DNA of 64,000 bases from CAYJCL01 sp964370475 (GTDB taxonomy: Bacteria; Bacillota_I; Bacilli_A; RF39; UBA660): the NCBI GenBank assembly GCA_964370475.1, contig CAYJJI010000001.1, positions 1 through 64,000 of the forward strand, given 5' to 3'. The notes beneath the pieces were generated by a model. The model was not told the DNA's origin, ran no database searches, and saw only the letters and a program-made list of their open reading frames with translations. Made by a program: the position numbers and the translations under genes. Every line of letters starts with the position of its first letter. Positions within the stretch are counted from its first letter, which is position 1. This document shows, piece by piece, positions 1 to 8,614 of the stretch.

Positions 1-963
1 AGTCCACCCTTCCGGAATAATAATGTTACCTATACTATTACCAGAAAAAGGAGAGTTAGAATATCCGTAACTATAATCATTAAACAAAACAGTACTAGTT
101 CCAAAAACTACACTAGTAATTTGACTATCAGAAAAAGCTACAGCACCAAGTCCTACCAGGTCATCACCAAGAATTAATGAGTTAATATTACATTCTTGAA
201 AAGCTCCTCCAGCAATAGATTGAACACTGTCAGGAATAACTAACTCATCTACAACTAAACCACGGAAAAAGGCATTCGAACCAATCGTTGTAAGCGAATT
301 AGGTAATGATAAATATGACAAACTATTACCGTAAAAAACTTCTCTTTCAATAGAATTCAAAGTTAATGGTAAAACAGCCGAAGTCAAGGCTATAGAAGGA
401 TTTCCTTGAATACTAAAAGATTCAGAACCCAAAGTTACCACTGGATTATCATTAATTTCACAAGGAACAACCACCTCTCTAGGTGCAGTTTCAGAATAAT
501 CCGTAATAGTAACATTACCTCTATTAGTAGTATAAGTGAAATGTTCATCAGCAGTAGCAACCAATCCTCTGTTCTCATAATCATTAAGACATCTCTGTAA
601 AGGAGTCATAACAATAAAATAAGCTGTACAATCATCATTACCATTAAAAGAAATACTCAAATCTCTAGTAGAATCATCCCAAGTAGCAGAAGATCCATTA
701 GTACACACAGTTTTATCATACTCCAAATCACTACTAGCTTCAGGAAAATCATCAACTTCTACGCCACCAGCCATTATTTTTAAATTAATCGGAGCATCTA
801 CTACCGAATTTATAACAACAGAGTTATCATTAATTTGAAAATATGCAAAAGAAATACCTAAAACAGTTAAAGCAATCAATCCAAATAAAGAAAATACTAA
901 GTGTTTCTTAGTATATTTCCTATTACTTTTATTAAATTCCTTATCCGCATTGAACCGCTTCAT
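1..963 (-). CDS. BspA-like leucine-rich-repeat surface protein, 3' end outside window
   Basis: The frame is open from an ATG at 963 to the window edge (321 codons), so the C-terminus is missing. A short cytoplasmic head rich in Lys and Asn is followed by one membrane segment (about residues 20-40, ending ISFAYFQ). Next come a module with two Cys residues (about 45-130), a linker with VVVPCE, and LRR_5/BspA-type repeats with NSLTTIG, DSVQSIAGG and GAFQ motifs. The N-terminal module is clearly related to that of the FGE-type protein at 58404-59885 (shared YTKKHL, LGISFAYF, VINS, PINL, GNDDC), while the repeats match the protein at 39177-40865. An exposed binding or adhesion role is inferred from the domain type. 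No sortase or secretion partner is visible nearby. Confidence 0.8.
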   Translation of the reverse strand, partial: MKRFNADKEFNKSNRKYTKKHLVFSLFGLIALTVLGISFAYFQINDNSVVINSVVDAPINLKIMAGGVEVDDFPEASSDLEYDKTVCTNGSSATWDDSTRDLSISFNGNDDCTAYFIVMTPLQRCLNDYENRGLVATADEHFTYTTNRGNVTITDYSETAPREVVVPCEINDNPVVTLGSESFSIQGNPSIALTSAVLPLTLNSIEREVFYGNSLSYLSLPNSLTTIGSNAFFRGLVVDELVIPDSVQSIAGGAFQECNINSLILGDDLVGLGAVAFSDSQITSVVFGTSTVLFNDYSYGYSNSPFSGNSIGNIIIPEGWT

Positions 964-995
964 ATTATCACCTATTATATATACAATATCATAAT

Positions 996-1850
996 CTATT
1001 GATTTTTTAAAGTATATTTCTTATACAACTTACTTAAATATATAAATAATGTAACAAGAGCTAATGACATATAAACACCCTCATATACACTAACTAAGTT
1101 AACAAGTATTGAAGCTAAGAGCCCAATCAATAAACTATAAATAAAAATATGTCTAAACTTTATCGGACTATAAAAAGGTATCGTAGCAACAAATACACTA
1201 ACAAATAAAAGTTGAGAATTAAACATATTAAATACTAACTCATTAAACCCCACAAAAGGAATAAAGATACAACTAATTAAAGAATAAGATCCAATAATAA
1301 TTAAAGGAATACCCCATTTATAAATAGTTGTAGAAAGCAATATAATATATGCAAAAATATAATATATAATTAATGTATTACCTATCCCACCATGAGCATT
1401 ACCAAGTAATAAATCAACACCATTATATAAAACTTCATTATTTAATTGAAAATCATTCAAATAAGTATAATCACTAAGTAAATACATAATTAACATTACA
1501 AACAATTTAATAATAACTACTACATTAATAGATTTAAAATACTTAGATAACCAAAGACCAATCCCTAATATTATAAAATATATATAAATATTAATGCTAA
1601 TCGGAACTGCAACACTTATTAATAAAGCAATCAAAACATTTCTATTGGTTTTAAATATTTTATCAAAAATAAACCCTAACAAAACTGATCCTATAATAAT
1701 TATCAAAGGTTTAATTATATATAATATATCATTATTATAGTTTAAATAAACAAATAACCCATTTTTATATAATCCGTATATAATTAATGGTAATAAAGTT
1801 ATAATATAAGTAAGAAATATTTTCTTACTAGAATTTCCACTATGTATCAT
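996..1850 (-). CDS. RnfD-like integral membrane protein
   Basis: This 284-residue protein is almost wholly hydrophobic, with roughly nine or ten membrane segments. It lies directly downstream of an RnfC-like gene with a 4-bp ATGA overlap. The position and the topology (a long polytopic protein with a glycine-rich GNAHGGIGNT loop) fit RnfD/NqrB, the flavin-carrying membrane subunit of ion-translocating ferredoxin:NAD oxidoreductases. The canonical flavin-binding threonine motif is not obvious, so the family call leans on context. No RnfA, B, E or G gene is present around it, so either these are elsewhere or the pair works outside a full Rnf complex. It is co-transcribed with uvrC and the rnfC-like gene. 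Confidence 0.55.
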   Translation of the reverse strand: MIHSGNSSKKIFLTYIITLLPLIIYGLYKNGLFVYLNYNNDILYIIKPLIIIIGSVLLGFIFDKIFKTNRNVLIALLISVAVPISINIYIYFIILGIGLWLSKYFKSINVVVIIKLFVMLIMYLLSDYTYLNDFQLNNEVLYNGVDLLLGNAHGGIGNTLIIYYIFAYIILLSTTIYKWGIPLIIIGSYSLISCIFIPFVGFNELVFNMFNSQLLFVSVFVATIPFYSPIKFRHIFIYSLLIGLLASILVNLVSVYEGVYMSLALVTLFIYLSKLYKKYTLKNQ

Positions 1851-2905
1851 AAAAACCTCTTCGTAATTTTTTGTTTAGTAGGACAATAAAAGCGACATAC
1901 CCCACAACTTATACATTTATCAAAAGGACATACATTCAAACATTTCCCACAATTAATACATTCTTCTTTCACAGCCTCATCTTTTAAAACAACACTATAT
2001 CCGTATTCATTAATACTTACTAATGTCTTATCTACATCAATAACATAATCATTTAATATATTATTGCTCAGTACTAAATAACCATCAGTATTTATATTTA
2101 ACTTATTAAATATTTCCCTCAAACTACTACCTAACTTAACACTCACTTTATAAGAAGTCTTACTTATAAAGTCGTTTATAATTAAATAAACTTCACTAAT
2201 AGGTTTTTTTCTTTTAACAACACTATATAGTTCTACTAATTTCAAAGGATTAATAACTAAAGAATCTTCCTTCTTAATATTTAAACTTTCAAATAAAATA
2301 TCATCTACATAAAGCGGATACTCTCCACCAAAATAACGAAACTTTAAAAAAGGATATATACCATCTAAATTAGTATACTTTTCAATCAACTTAGTATCTT
2401 TATTATTTAATAACATAACAAAATTACAATTTTCAAAATTATCGCTTAATACTTCTAAAATACTAAGTATATCTTCCTGATATTTAACTAAATAATTACT
2501 TTTATAACTCATATACGGAATATCATCATAACCATTTATAATTATATTCTTTTTTCTATCTAAATGTTTCATTAATAAAGATCTATCTCTACCAAAATCT
2601 AATATAGCTTCATCAATTTCATCATTAGAAAAACTTTTTTTCCTCAATAACTTCTTAGCAACACCTTCAGATTCAGTATAATCATTACTTACATAGACAT
2701 ACTTATTTATTTTACTTACAACCCCAGATATAGAAGAAAAACTATTTACAATTCCTTTATTGATTATTGTATTTTTAAATACATAATCATTCAAGTTTAA
2801 ATCATTCTCTCCTTTTTCTACAACAATAAAGCTAGGGTCTAAGATCTTAATATTTTTTTTATTAACTAACAAACTAGTATCATATTTTAAATTACATCTT
2901 TTCAT
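1847..2905 (-). CDS. RnfC-like iron-sulfur protein
   Basis: The protein has 352 residues. A barrel-like N-terminal half contains SGVVSKINKY, the central part is nucleotide/SLBB-like, and the extreme C-terminus has two closely packed 4Fe-4S motifs (CINCGKCLNVCP and CISCGVCRFYCP). This order matches RnfC, the peripheral subunit that passes electrons between NADH and ferredoxin. It is shorter than typical RnfC (about 440 residues), and the glycine-rich NADH-site motifs of RnfC are weak or absent, so NADH binding is uncertain. The gene starts 7 bp after uvrC and overlaps the RnfD-like gene by 4 bp. It ends in TGA, showing that TGA is a stop in this genome. Confidence 0.7.
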   Translation of the reverse strand: MKRCNLKYDTSLLVNKKNIKILDPSFIVVEKGENDLNLNDYVFKNTIINKGIVNSFSSISGVVSKINKYVYVSNDYTESEGVAKKLLRKKSFSNDEIDEAILDFGRDRSLLMKHLDRKKNIIINGYDDIPYMSYKSNYLVKYQEDILSILEVLSDNFENCNFVMLLNNKDTKLIEKYTNLDGIYPFLKFRYFGGEYPLYVDDILFESLNIKKEDSLVINPLKLVELYSVVKRKKPISEVYLIINDFISKTSYKVSVKLGSSLREIFNKLNINTDGYLVLSNNILNDYVIDVDKTLVSINEYGYSVVLKDEAVKEECINCGKCLNVCPFDKCISCGVCRFYCPTKQKITKRFL

Positions 2906-2912
2906 CTCTCAC

Positions 2913-4676
2913 CTACTTCTTCATATTCTGCAAATAATCATGTAAATTATTTGCAACATCCACTGGTAATATAGAACTTAATTCTAGAACAGTCAAATCT
3001 TTCATTCTAGCAACACTACCATACTTCTTTATTAATTCTTTCTTTCTAACATTACCAATACCAGGAATATTATCTAAAACACTGCTAATACTTCCTTTAC
3101 TTCTAATACTTCTATGATAATTAATAGTATATCTATGAACTTCATCTTGTATTCTAGTTAAATAATGAAATACATCACTAGTTTTATCAAGTTCAATAAC
3201 ACTTAAATCAGTATTAATTAACTCATTAGTAGAATGAGTACTATTCTTCTTTAATCCTACTATAGTAATATTTAGATTTAAACTATCTATAATTTCCTTA
3301 GCTGCTCTGATTTGATTCTCACCACCATCAACGATTATCAAATCAGGCATTTGAGTTTTATCAACCATCGCTCTATAATATCTTCTATATATTACTTCTT
3401 GCATTGTATGATAATCATCATTTTTATCCACAGCAATTTTATATTTTCTATATTCATCCTTAGCAGGTTTTCCATTTTTAAAAACAACCATTCCACTAAC
3501 AGAAAAATTTCCAAATAAATTACTATTATCAAATACATCAATTCTATATAAATTATTAATATTTAATATCTTACCAAGCTCTTCATTAGCTACAATAGTT
3601 CTTGCCTCATCATTTTGAACAATCTTAATTTCTCTCTCTAAAGAATGCGTAGCATTATTAACTGCCATCTTTAATAATTCCTTTTTAGCACCTTTTATTG
3701 GAGTAATAAACTTACTAGCAATCAAACTACTTAATACTAAAGTATTTACATCATGAGATACAAATATCTCCTTAGGAATTTCATGTTTCTCATAAAATTT
3801 AACTAAGTAATATTCCAAATCATCTAAATAATTATTCACTGTAGGTATAATAGTACTCTTTTCACCTAATAACTTACCATTTCTTAAAAAGAATATAGTA
3901 ATACTTAAATAACCATTTTCATAAAAATATCCAACAATATCACGATTAACAAAATCATGCAATTCAACCTTCTGTTTATCCATTATTATTTCAATATTCT
4001 TAAGCTCATTTTGTAACTCTAAAGCCATTTCAAAATTAAGAGCATCACTAAAATATTGAATCTTATCTTTAATTTTATCTTTCAACAAACTATCATTACC
4101 CTTTAAAAAAGATAAAATATCACTTTCCATTGAGTTCATTGATTCTTTTGATACATCTTTAACACAATACCCCAAACACTCATGGATATGATAATATAGA
4201 CAAACATCTTTAGGCATTCCAGAACACTTCTTTAAAGGATATAATCGATTAAGTAAATTAACTATTCTTCTAGCAGCATAACCATTAGGATAAGGACCAA
4301 AAATTTTACGATCATTAAACTTCTTTAATTTAGTATATTTAGCAACTCTTAAAACAGGATAAGGATTTCTTGAATATTCAATATAAGAATAAGTTTTATC
4401 ATCAGTTAACATTATATTATATTTAGGATCAATATCTTTAATCAAATTAATCTCAATAATAAAAGCTTCTAACTCACTACTGGCAACTATATAAGTAAAA
4501 TCATGAATTTCACTAACTAATTTAGCTGTCTTACCATCATGAGCACGATTAAAATAAGAACTAAGTCTTTTATTTAAATCTTTAGCTTTACCTACATATA
4601 TAATATTGCCATCAATATTTTTCATTTGATAACATCCAGGTTTATGAGGTACTAAAGATAATTTATCCTTAAACAT
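2913..4676 (-). CDS. uvrC: UvrABC excinuclease subunit C
   Basis: UvrC makes both incisions around bulky DNA lesions in nucleotide excision repair. The 587-residue product has every expected part: an N-terminal GIY-YIG nuclease (KPGCYQM, IIYVGKAKDLNKRL), a central UVR motif for UvrB contact (DALNFEMALELQNEL), the RNase H-like nuclease core (RIDVFDNSNL, LIIVDGGENQ), and a C-terminal helix-hairpin-helix (NIPGIGNVRKKELIKKYGS). The ATG at 4676 is preferred because AGGTGA sits just upstream. A GTG nine bases further 5' would lie inside that ribosome-binding site. It heads a uvrC-rnfC-rnfD transcription unit. Confidence 0.97.
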   Translation of the reverse strand: MFKDKLSLVPHKPGCYQMKNIDGNIIYVGKAKDLNKRLSSYFNRAHDGKTAKLVSEIHDFTYIVASSELEAFIIEINLIKDIDPKYNIMLTDDKTYSYIEYSRNPYPVLRVAKYTKLKKFNDRKIFGPYPNGYAARRIVNLLNRLYPLKKCSGMPKDVCLYYHIHECLGYCVKDVSKESMNSMESDILSFLKGNDSLLKDKIKDKIQYFSDALNFEMALELQNELKNIEIIMDKQKVELHDFVNRDIVGYFYENGYLSITIFFLRNGKLLGEKSTIIPTVNNYLDDLEYYLVKFYEKHEIPKEIFVSHDVNTLVLSSLIASKFITPIKGAKKELLKMAVNNATHSLEREIKIVQNDEARTIVANEELGKILNINNLYRIDVFDNSNLFGNFSVSGMVVFKNGKPAKDEYRKYKIAVDKNDDYHTMQEVIYRRYYRAMVDKTQMPDLIIVDGGENQIRAAKEIIDSLNLNITIVGLKKNSTHSTNELINTDLSVIELDKTSDVFHYLTRIQDEVHRYTINYHRSIRSKGSISSVLDNIPGIGNVRKKELIKKYGSVARMKDLTVLELSSILPVDVANNLHDYLQNMKK

Positions 4677-4732
4677 ATTTATCACCTACATAACATTATA
4701 CTAAAAAATATCATAAATTACATTACAAAAAG

Positions 4733-4756
4733 AAAAAATAACTCAAAAGAGTTATT
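4733..4756 (-). terminator. Intrinsic terminator
   Basis: AATAACTC-AAAA-GAGTTATT forms an 8-bp stem followed on the minus strand by a T run. It directly follows the 18-codon frame at 4752-4808. Confidence 0.6.
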
Positions 4757-4808
4757 TAAAATTATATCCCATTTCATTAAACCTTAATATAATATCTTCC
4801 ATACTCAT
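4752..4808 (-). CDS. Possible 18-residue peptide ORF
   Basis: A short frame (MSMEDIILRFNEMGYNFK) starts at ATG 4808 after a GGTGG Shine-Dalgarno sequence and stops at the edge of a terminator hairpin. A self-contained RBS-ORF-terminator unit in the uvrC/yigZ intergenic gap is suggestive of a real small gene, or of the end of a larger gene lost by decay. No family is recognised. Length alone does not exclude chance. Confidence 0.3.
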   Translation of the reverse strand: MSMEDIILRFNEMGYNFK

Positions 4809-4871
4809 TATACCACCAAGAAAATCATATTACTATCGTAAAATTCATGCTATAATAACAATGGTGATTAA

Positions 4872-5216
4872 ATGAAAATTAACGAAATAGAAATAATTAT
4901 TAAAAAATCAAAATTCATTGGTCTTCACTACCAAATAGAAGCGGAAGACCAAGCAAAAGATATAATAAAGAACATAAAAAAAGAACATAAAAAAGCTACA
5001 CACGTAACTTTTGCATACATCTTAAACACCACTGCCAGAAAGAGTGATGATGGTGAACCATCAGGAACAGCCGGTAATCCAATCTATACTATTTTAGAAA
5101 GAAAAAAGTTAACAAAAAACTTAGTTATCGTAATAAGATATTATGGAGGTATAAAACTAGGAGGCGGTGGCTTAATAAGGTCCTATAGTAAATGTGCAAA
5201 TGAAGTAACAAATTAA
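4872..5216 (+). CDS. YigZ/IMPACT-family protein, single-domain form
   Basis: The 114 residues match the N-terminal domain of the YigZ/IMPACT family, with SKFIG near the start, HVTFAYIL, DDGEPSGTAGNP and VIVIRYYGGIKLGGGGLIR. Family members are usually about 200 residues, with a ferredoxin-like C-terminal domain. That second domain is absent here, and the frame ends at a terminator, so this is either a natural minimal form or a 3' deletion. The molecular role of bacterial YigZ is not settled. It has its own RBS (GGTGATTAAATG) and an upstream TATAAT at 4851-4856, so it is transcribed alone. Confidence 0.85.
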   Translation: MKINEIEIIIKKSKFIGLHYQIEAEDQAKDIIKNIKKEHKKATHVTFAYILNTTARKSDDGEPSGTAGNPIYTILERKKLTKNLVIVIRYYGGIKLGGGGLIRSYSKCANEVTN

Positions 5217-5240
5217 AAAAACACTTAACGTGTTTTTTTT
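5215..5240. terminator. Bidirectional intrinsic terminator
   Basis: An A-run, CAC, loop, GTG, T-run hairpin lies between the convergent yigZ-like gene and the gene at 5244. The A and T runs on both sides let it act in either direction. Confidence 0.7.
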
Positions 5241-5243
5241 ATT

Positions 5244-5936
5244 TTAAATCAATGATTTAGAATTTTCTTTCCTAACAATTCTCATAAAAGATTTAAGATT
5301 CACACAATCTTCTTCTTCCACATATGATAAAATTAATTCTTTTAACTCAACAAGTAATTCTAATCTAATAACAATATCATTAATATAATTAATATCATTC
5401 ATTAAAGCAGGATTGAAAATCCAATTTTTTAACACAGGACTCATACCTACATCATTAATATAATCTCTTATATTTAGTTTAAATCCACCATTATTGTAAC
5501 ATTTTAAATTATCCCTAAAATTCAAATAATTAGACAATAATTCATCATATAAATATAATTTAGATTCTCTACATACTATCCAATAAGGAATCTCAATAGC
5601 ACAATTATCATCACTAACAACAAAACCAGTACACTTTTTACTGTGTATTAATTCAGTTACTGAACTACCTCTAGGATCATCCTTATAAACCAAATTAAAA
5701 CTCATAAACGAATTATCATCTCTAGGAGTAAATTGCATATCAATAAATTCAAGCATATCTATTTTTTTCTCATAAACAACTTGAATATTATTTATGTAAA
5801 TAATTTTCAATTCACCATCTTTAAAGACAACATAGCTAGAAAATCCTCCATTATTATCTATACAATAAACCCCTTCATTAAACAATACTTCTTCAAAAAC
5901 TCTAAACACTCCATTACTAAAAAATGGTTTATTCAT
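5244..5936 (-). CDS. Uncharacterised protein, paralogue A of a three-gene cluster
   Basis: The product has 230 residues and is probably cytoplasmic, with no signal peptide or membrane segment. The ATG at 5936 follows GAGGTGGAGTT, and a TTG 15 bases upstream is an unlikely start. The N-terminal region has the pattern YVVFKDGELKIIYINN then LEFIDMQF. The next gene upstream shows the same pattern as YIIYKDGSLKRVVIS then LEEFIDLQF, so the two are paralogues. The second half is helical and rich in acidic residues. I recognise no known family. Three such genes in a row on the same strand suggest local duplication, as seen for lineage-specific immunity, regulatory or defence-associated factors, but nothing in the sequence fixes a role. 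Confidence 0.6.
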   Translation of the reverse strand: MNKPFFSNGVFRVFEEVLFNEGVYCIDNNGGFSSYVVFKDGELKIIYINNIQVVYEKKIDMLEFIDMQFTPRDDNSFMSFNLVYKDDPRGSSVTELIHSKKCTGFVVSDDNCAIEIPYWIVCRESKLYLYDELLSNYLNFRDNLKCYNNGGFKLNIRDYINDVGMSPVLKNWIFNPALMNDINYINDIVIRLELLVELKELILSYVEEEDCVNLKSFMRIVRKENSKSLI

Positions 5937-5999
5937 AACTCCACCTCGCAAAATAGAATAACTTAATGAACTTCCAAAGTCAAGAAAAAAGACTATTAT

Positions 6000-6746
6000 C
6001 TAGTCAATTAAAACTCTATTTAATTCTTTACTATTTATAACACTAACAGTTTTAGCATTTCTTGAATGAATATGTTCAACATAACTTTCTAAAGGTAACT
6101 TATCATCCATACCTCTAGTATATTTTTTTAATAAATTACTATAATTAGATAATAATTTGATTTTTTTCTTATGAATATTTAATACCCTAATAAAATCTTC
6201 ATCGCCATGACGTTTTTCATTAATACATTCCATAAACCAAGTAAAATAATGACTACTTATATTATTAGCTTTAATAAATTCATTAATTTTACTAACATCT
6301 TCATCACAAAAAGAATCAACACACTCAAAAAGGTATTCAATTGTATTTAAATACTCACTATAATCATAATCATCTACTTCATCAGATACATTACTAAAAG
6401 CATTAAATATTGGCCTATTCGACTTAAAATTATCAACTTTCTTATAAGGTTTACCCCAATAAAGAGAATCAGTTAAAGTATAATCCCTCATATCATACGG
6501 AATATATAAATAACTATAAGAAATATCCAAATTATCTCCAAATTGTAAATCAATAAATTCCTCTAGAGTTATTTCTACTTCACTAAAAATACAATACTGA
6601 GATATAACAACTCTCTTTAAACTTCCATCTTTATAAATTATATAACTTCTTAACTTTCCACAATCCTTAAGAAGATAAGTACTATTACCTTCAATAATAT
6701 CTTCTAACACTTTTAACGCCTTTTTATTATAAAAATTTTTACACAT
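6000..6746 (-). CDS. Uncharacterised protein, paralogue B
   Basis: The product has 248 residues. The start is ATG 6746, preceded by AAGGAG at good spacing. The frame is open further upstream, but that extension lacks an RBS. The N-terminal half (SYIIYKDG, LEEFIDLQF) matches the downstream neighbour. The C-terminal half is helical and Lys/Asp/Tyr-rich, with many Cys residues scattered through the protein and no CxxC pair. There is no membrane segment. It sits between two relatives with 60-65 bp gaps on each side, so the three are probably one transcript. No function can be assigned from sequence. Confidence 0.6.
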   Translation of the reverse strand: MCKNFYNKKALKVLEDIIEGNSTYLLKDCGKLRSYIIYKDGSLKRVVISQYCIFSEVEITLEEFIDLQFGDNLDISYSYLYIPYDMRDYTLTDSLYWGKPYKKVDNFKSNRPIFNAFSNVSDEVDDYDYSEYLNTIEYLFECVDSFCDEDVSKINEFIKANNISSHYFTWFMECINEKRHGDEDFIRVLNIHKKKIKLLSNYSNLLKKYTRGMDDKLPLESYVEHIHSRNAKTVSVINSKELNRVLID

Positions 6747-6798
6747 ACTAAACTCCTTGAAATTAGCATAACTCAAGATAAATGAAAAATCAATTCGT

Positions 6799-7473
6799 TT
6801 ACAACGAAAGTGTAAATTTATGTTCATTATTCATTAAACACTTTTGAATATTTTTTACGTAATCAACCCACAATAACTCATCTGGAAAATCACTAGTTAA
6901 TTTTAATAATTCCTCACTAAATTTAGTAATAGCATTTACTCTTGATATACAATTATTAAAATAATCATATTCACATTTCAAAGCTCCATCTCTTTGTATC
7001 TTTCGATAAAGAACACCAAAATTAACTATAAAATCATTAAATTTAACATTTTGACTAAGTACATTCTCGATTCTATCTGGAATTATAACAGAAGAATTAT
7101 CATCTACACTAAAACATCCTTTTTTATATTCAGTATCATCGAAAACTACATTACAACATTCACCAAGAGCAAAATTAAACAAATCAAGATCAAACAAATT
7201 ATTGAAATATTTCTCAACTAATCTTGAAATACTGCATTTATAGACACCGTTTAAATCATCAGAAAATAATAACTCCAAATAATCTAAATTATCCAAATCA
7301 GTACAATTAACAACACCCAAACAATTACTCTCAACTAAACAGTGAAACTTATCACCAAAAAACACTTCCCTTTTTCCAAAGAAATTCGAAGATTTGATAT
7401 TTATACTATTGTTTTTTATAATAGTTTCCGCAAAGACATTCATAACTATTTTATTACACATTAATTTATTCAT
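6799..7473 (-). CDS. Uncharacterised protein, paralogue C (divergent)
   Basis: The product has 224 residues, starting at ATG 7473 after a GGTGA ribosome-binding site. Overall size, acidity and the layout (beta-rich N-terminal half, helical C-terminal half) resemble the two downstream genes, but sequence identity is low. It may be a diverged third copy. Six or more cysteines lack metal-site spacing. It is the first gene of the presumed three-gene unit, immediately downstream of trxA and its terminator. No known family is recognised. Confidence 0.5.
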   Translation of the reverse strand: MNKLMCNKIVMNVFAETIIKNNSINIKSSNFFGKREVFFGDKFHCLVESNCLGVVNCTDLDNLDYLELLFSDDLNGVYKCSISRLVEKYFNNLFDLDLFNFALGECCNVVFDDTEYKKGCFSVDDNSSVIIPDRIENVLSQNVKFNDFIVNFGVLYRKIQRDGALKCEYDYFNNCISRVNAITKFSEELLKLTSDFPDELLWVDYVKNIQKCLMNNEHKFTLSL

Positions 7474-7501
7474 AAATTCACCGAGGCTATAATAACATAA
7501 T

Positions 7502-7525
7502 AAAAAAAAGAACACAAGGTTCTTT
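7502..7525 (-). terminator. trxA terminator
   Basis: AAAGAAC-loop-GTTCTTT is followed on the minus strand by a run of eight T. It overlaps the trxA stop codon. Confidence 0.7.
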
Positions 7526-7817
7526 ATAATTTACTTACTATTTCATCAATATCATCTTTAGATTTGAATCCAATCTCAGAACTAACTACGTTGCCATCTT
7601 TAAAAAACACTAATGTAGGAATACTCATAACTCCATATTCCCTAGCTAAATTAGGAAACATATCTACATTAACTTTTAATACATCAATAGACTCAACAGT
7701 TTCAAGTACTGGGCCTAACATCTTACAAGGTCCACACCAATCAGCATAAAAATCAACCAATACCTTTTCATTTTTAATTAATTCCTTAAATTCATTTTCT
7801 ACTTCTAATACTTTCAT
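7524..7817 (-). CDS. trxA: Thioredoxin
   Basis: This is a 97-residue single-domain thioredoxin, the small cytoplasmic disulfide reductant. The redox site WCGPC is at residues 27-31 and the cis-proline loop (MSIPT) is near residue 67, both in the standard places. There is no signal peptide or membrane anchor, so it is the soluble form. It is slightly shorter than classical thioredoxin (about 105) because of a trimmed N-terminus. It lies 8 bp downstream of the cvpA-like gene and shares its transcript, ending at a strong terminator. No thioredoxin reductase gene is in the window. Confidence 0.95.
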   Translation of the reverse strand: MKVLEVENEFKELIKNEKVLVDFYADWCGPCKMLGPVLETVESIDVLKVNVDMFPNLAREYGVMSIPTLVFFKDGNVVSSEIGFKSKDDIDEIVSKL

Positions 7818-7825
7818 AATTACTC

Positions 7826-8533
7826 CTATCTATATTCATCCAACAATTCTAACTCTATATCTATCTTTCCGCGTTTAACAATTTCCAATGCCGACTCTAT
7901 AGACAATATTTCTTTATCTAACATTAAGATAAACGCTTCTTTATTATATTGCTCTTTATCTGAAATATCATTCGCTTCTACAGCTTTATCAATAATTTCA
8001 TTAACAGACTCATAAGCTCCACCAACTATACTAGATAAAATCGGTGTATTATTTAATATTTCCTTAGAAACATAGCTACTATTCATAAACTCATTACCTG
8101 GTAATAATTGATTAACAATAAAAAGTCCAATAAAACTTATTAAAAATGCAGTTAACAAACCAAATGCTAAACCCAATAACTTAGAAGGAATAGCAAGAAT
8201 AATAGTAGCTTTTAAAACAAACTCTATAAAACCTGTAAATACAATGATTAATTTTAATAATCCATATAATATACCAAAAACCACCAAAAAAGCAATCGCT
8301 TCATAAATTAAAATATTAAGTACCGTTAAACCTTCAACAGATCCTGAAAATTTAAAAAAAGGTAAATATGTATACATAAATGGCGATATAACATTTTTTA
8401 AATTAAACGCTAAGAAAAAAACTAATATAACACCAAAAAACTCTGTAGCACTCTTGATAACTCCTTTTTTAAATCCAAGTATAGCTCCCATACCTAAAAC
8501 TAAAAATATAATAACATCTACTATAACACCCAT
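7826..8533 (-). CDS. CvpA-family membrane protein
   Basis: The product has 235 residues. The start ATG 8533 has a strong GAGAGGAG site. The open frame extends back to 8674, but that part would overlap the divergent rnhC start and promoter. Four membrane segments fill residues 1-150, beginning with VDVIIFLVLGMGAILGFKKG, the typical CvpA opening with the conserved GxxxG(F/Y)xxG turn. A charged cytoplasmic tail follows. CvpA proteins were first linked to colicin V production and are widespread, with an incompletely defined envelope role. Pairing with mutS2 and trxA is common in Firmicutes. Here only trxA is present. Confidence 0.8.
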   Translation of the reverse strand: MGVIVDVIIFLVLGMGAILGFKKGVIKSATEFFGVILVFFLAFNLKNVISPFMYTYLPFFKFSGSVEGLTVLNILIYEAIAFLVVFGILYGLLKLIIVFTGFIEFVLKATIILAIPSKLLGLAFGLLTAFLISFIGLFIVNQLLPGNEFMNSSYVSKEILNNTPILSSIVGGAYESVNEIIDKAVEANDISDKEQYNKEAFILMLDKEILSIESALEIVKRGKIDIELELLDEYR

Positions 8534-8614
8534 ATCTTTACTCCTCTCTATCATTATATAATAATTATTATGAATTTTAAAGTAAAATATGATATTATAT
8601 ATACGAGGTGACTT

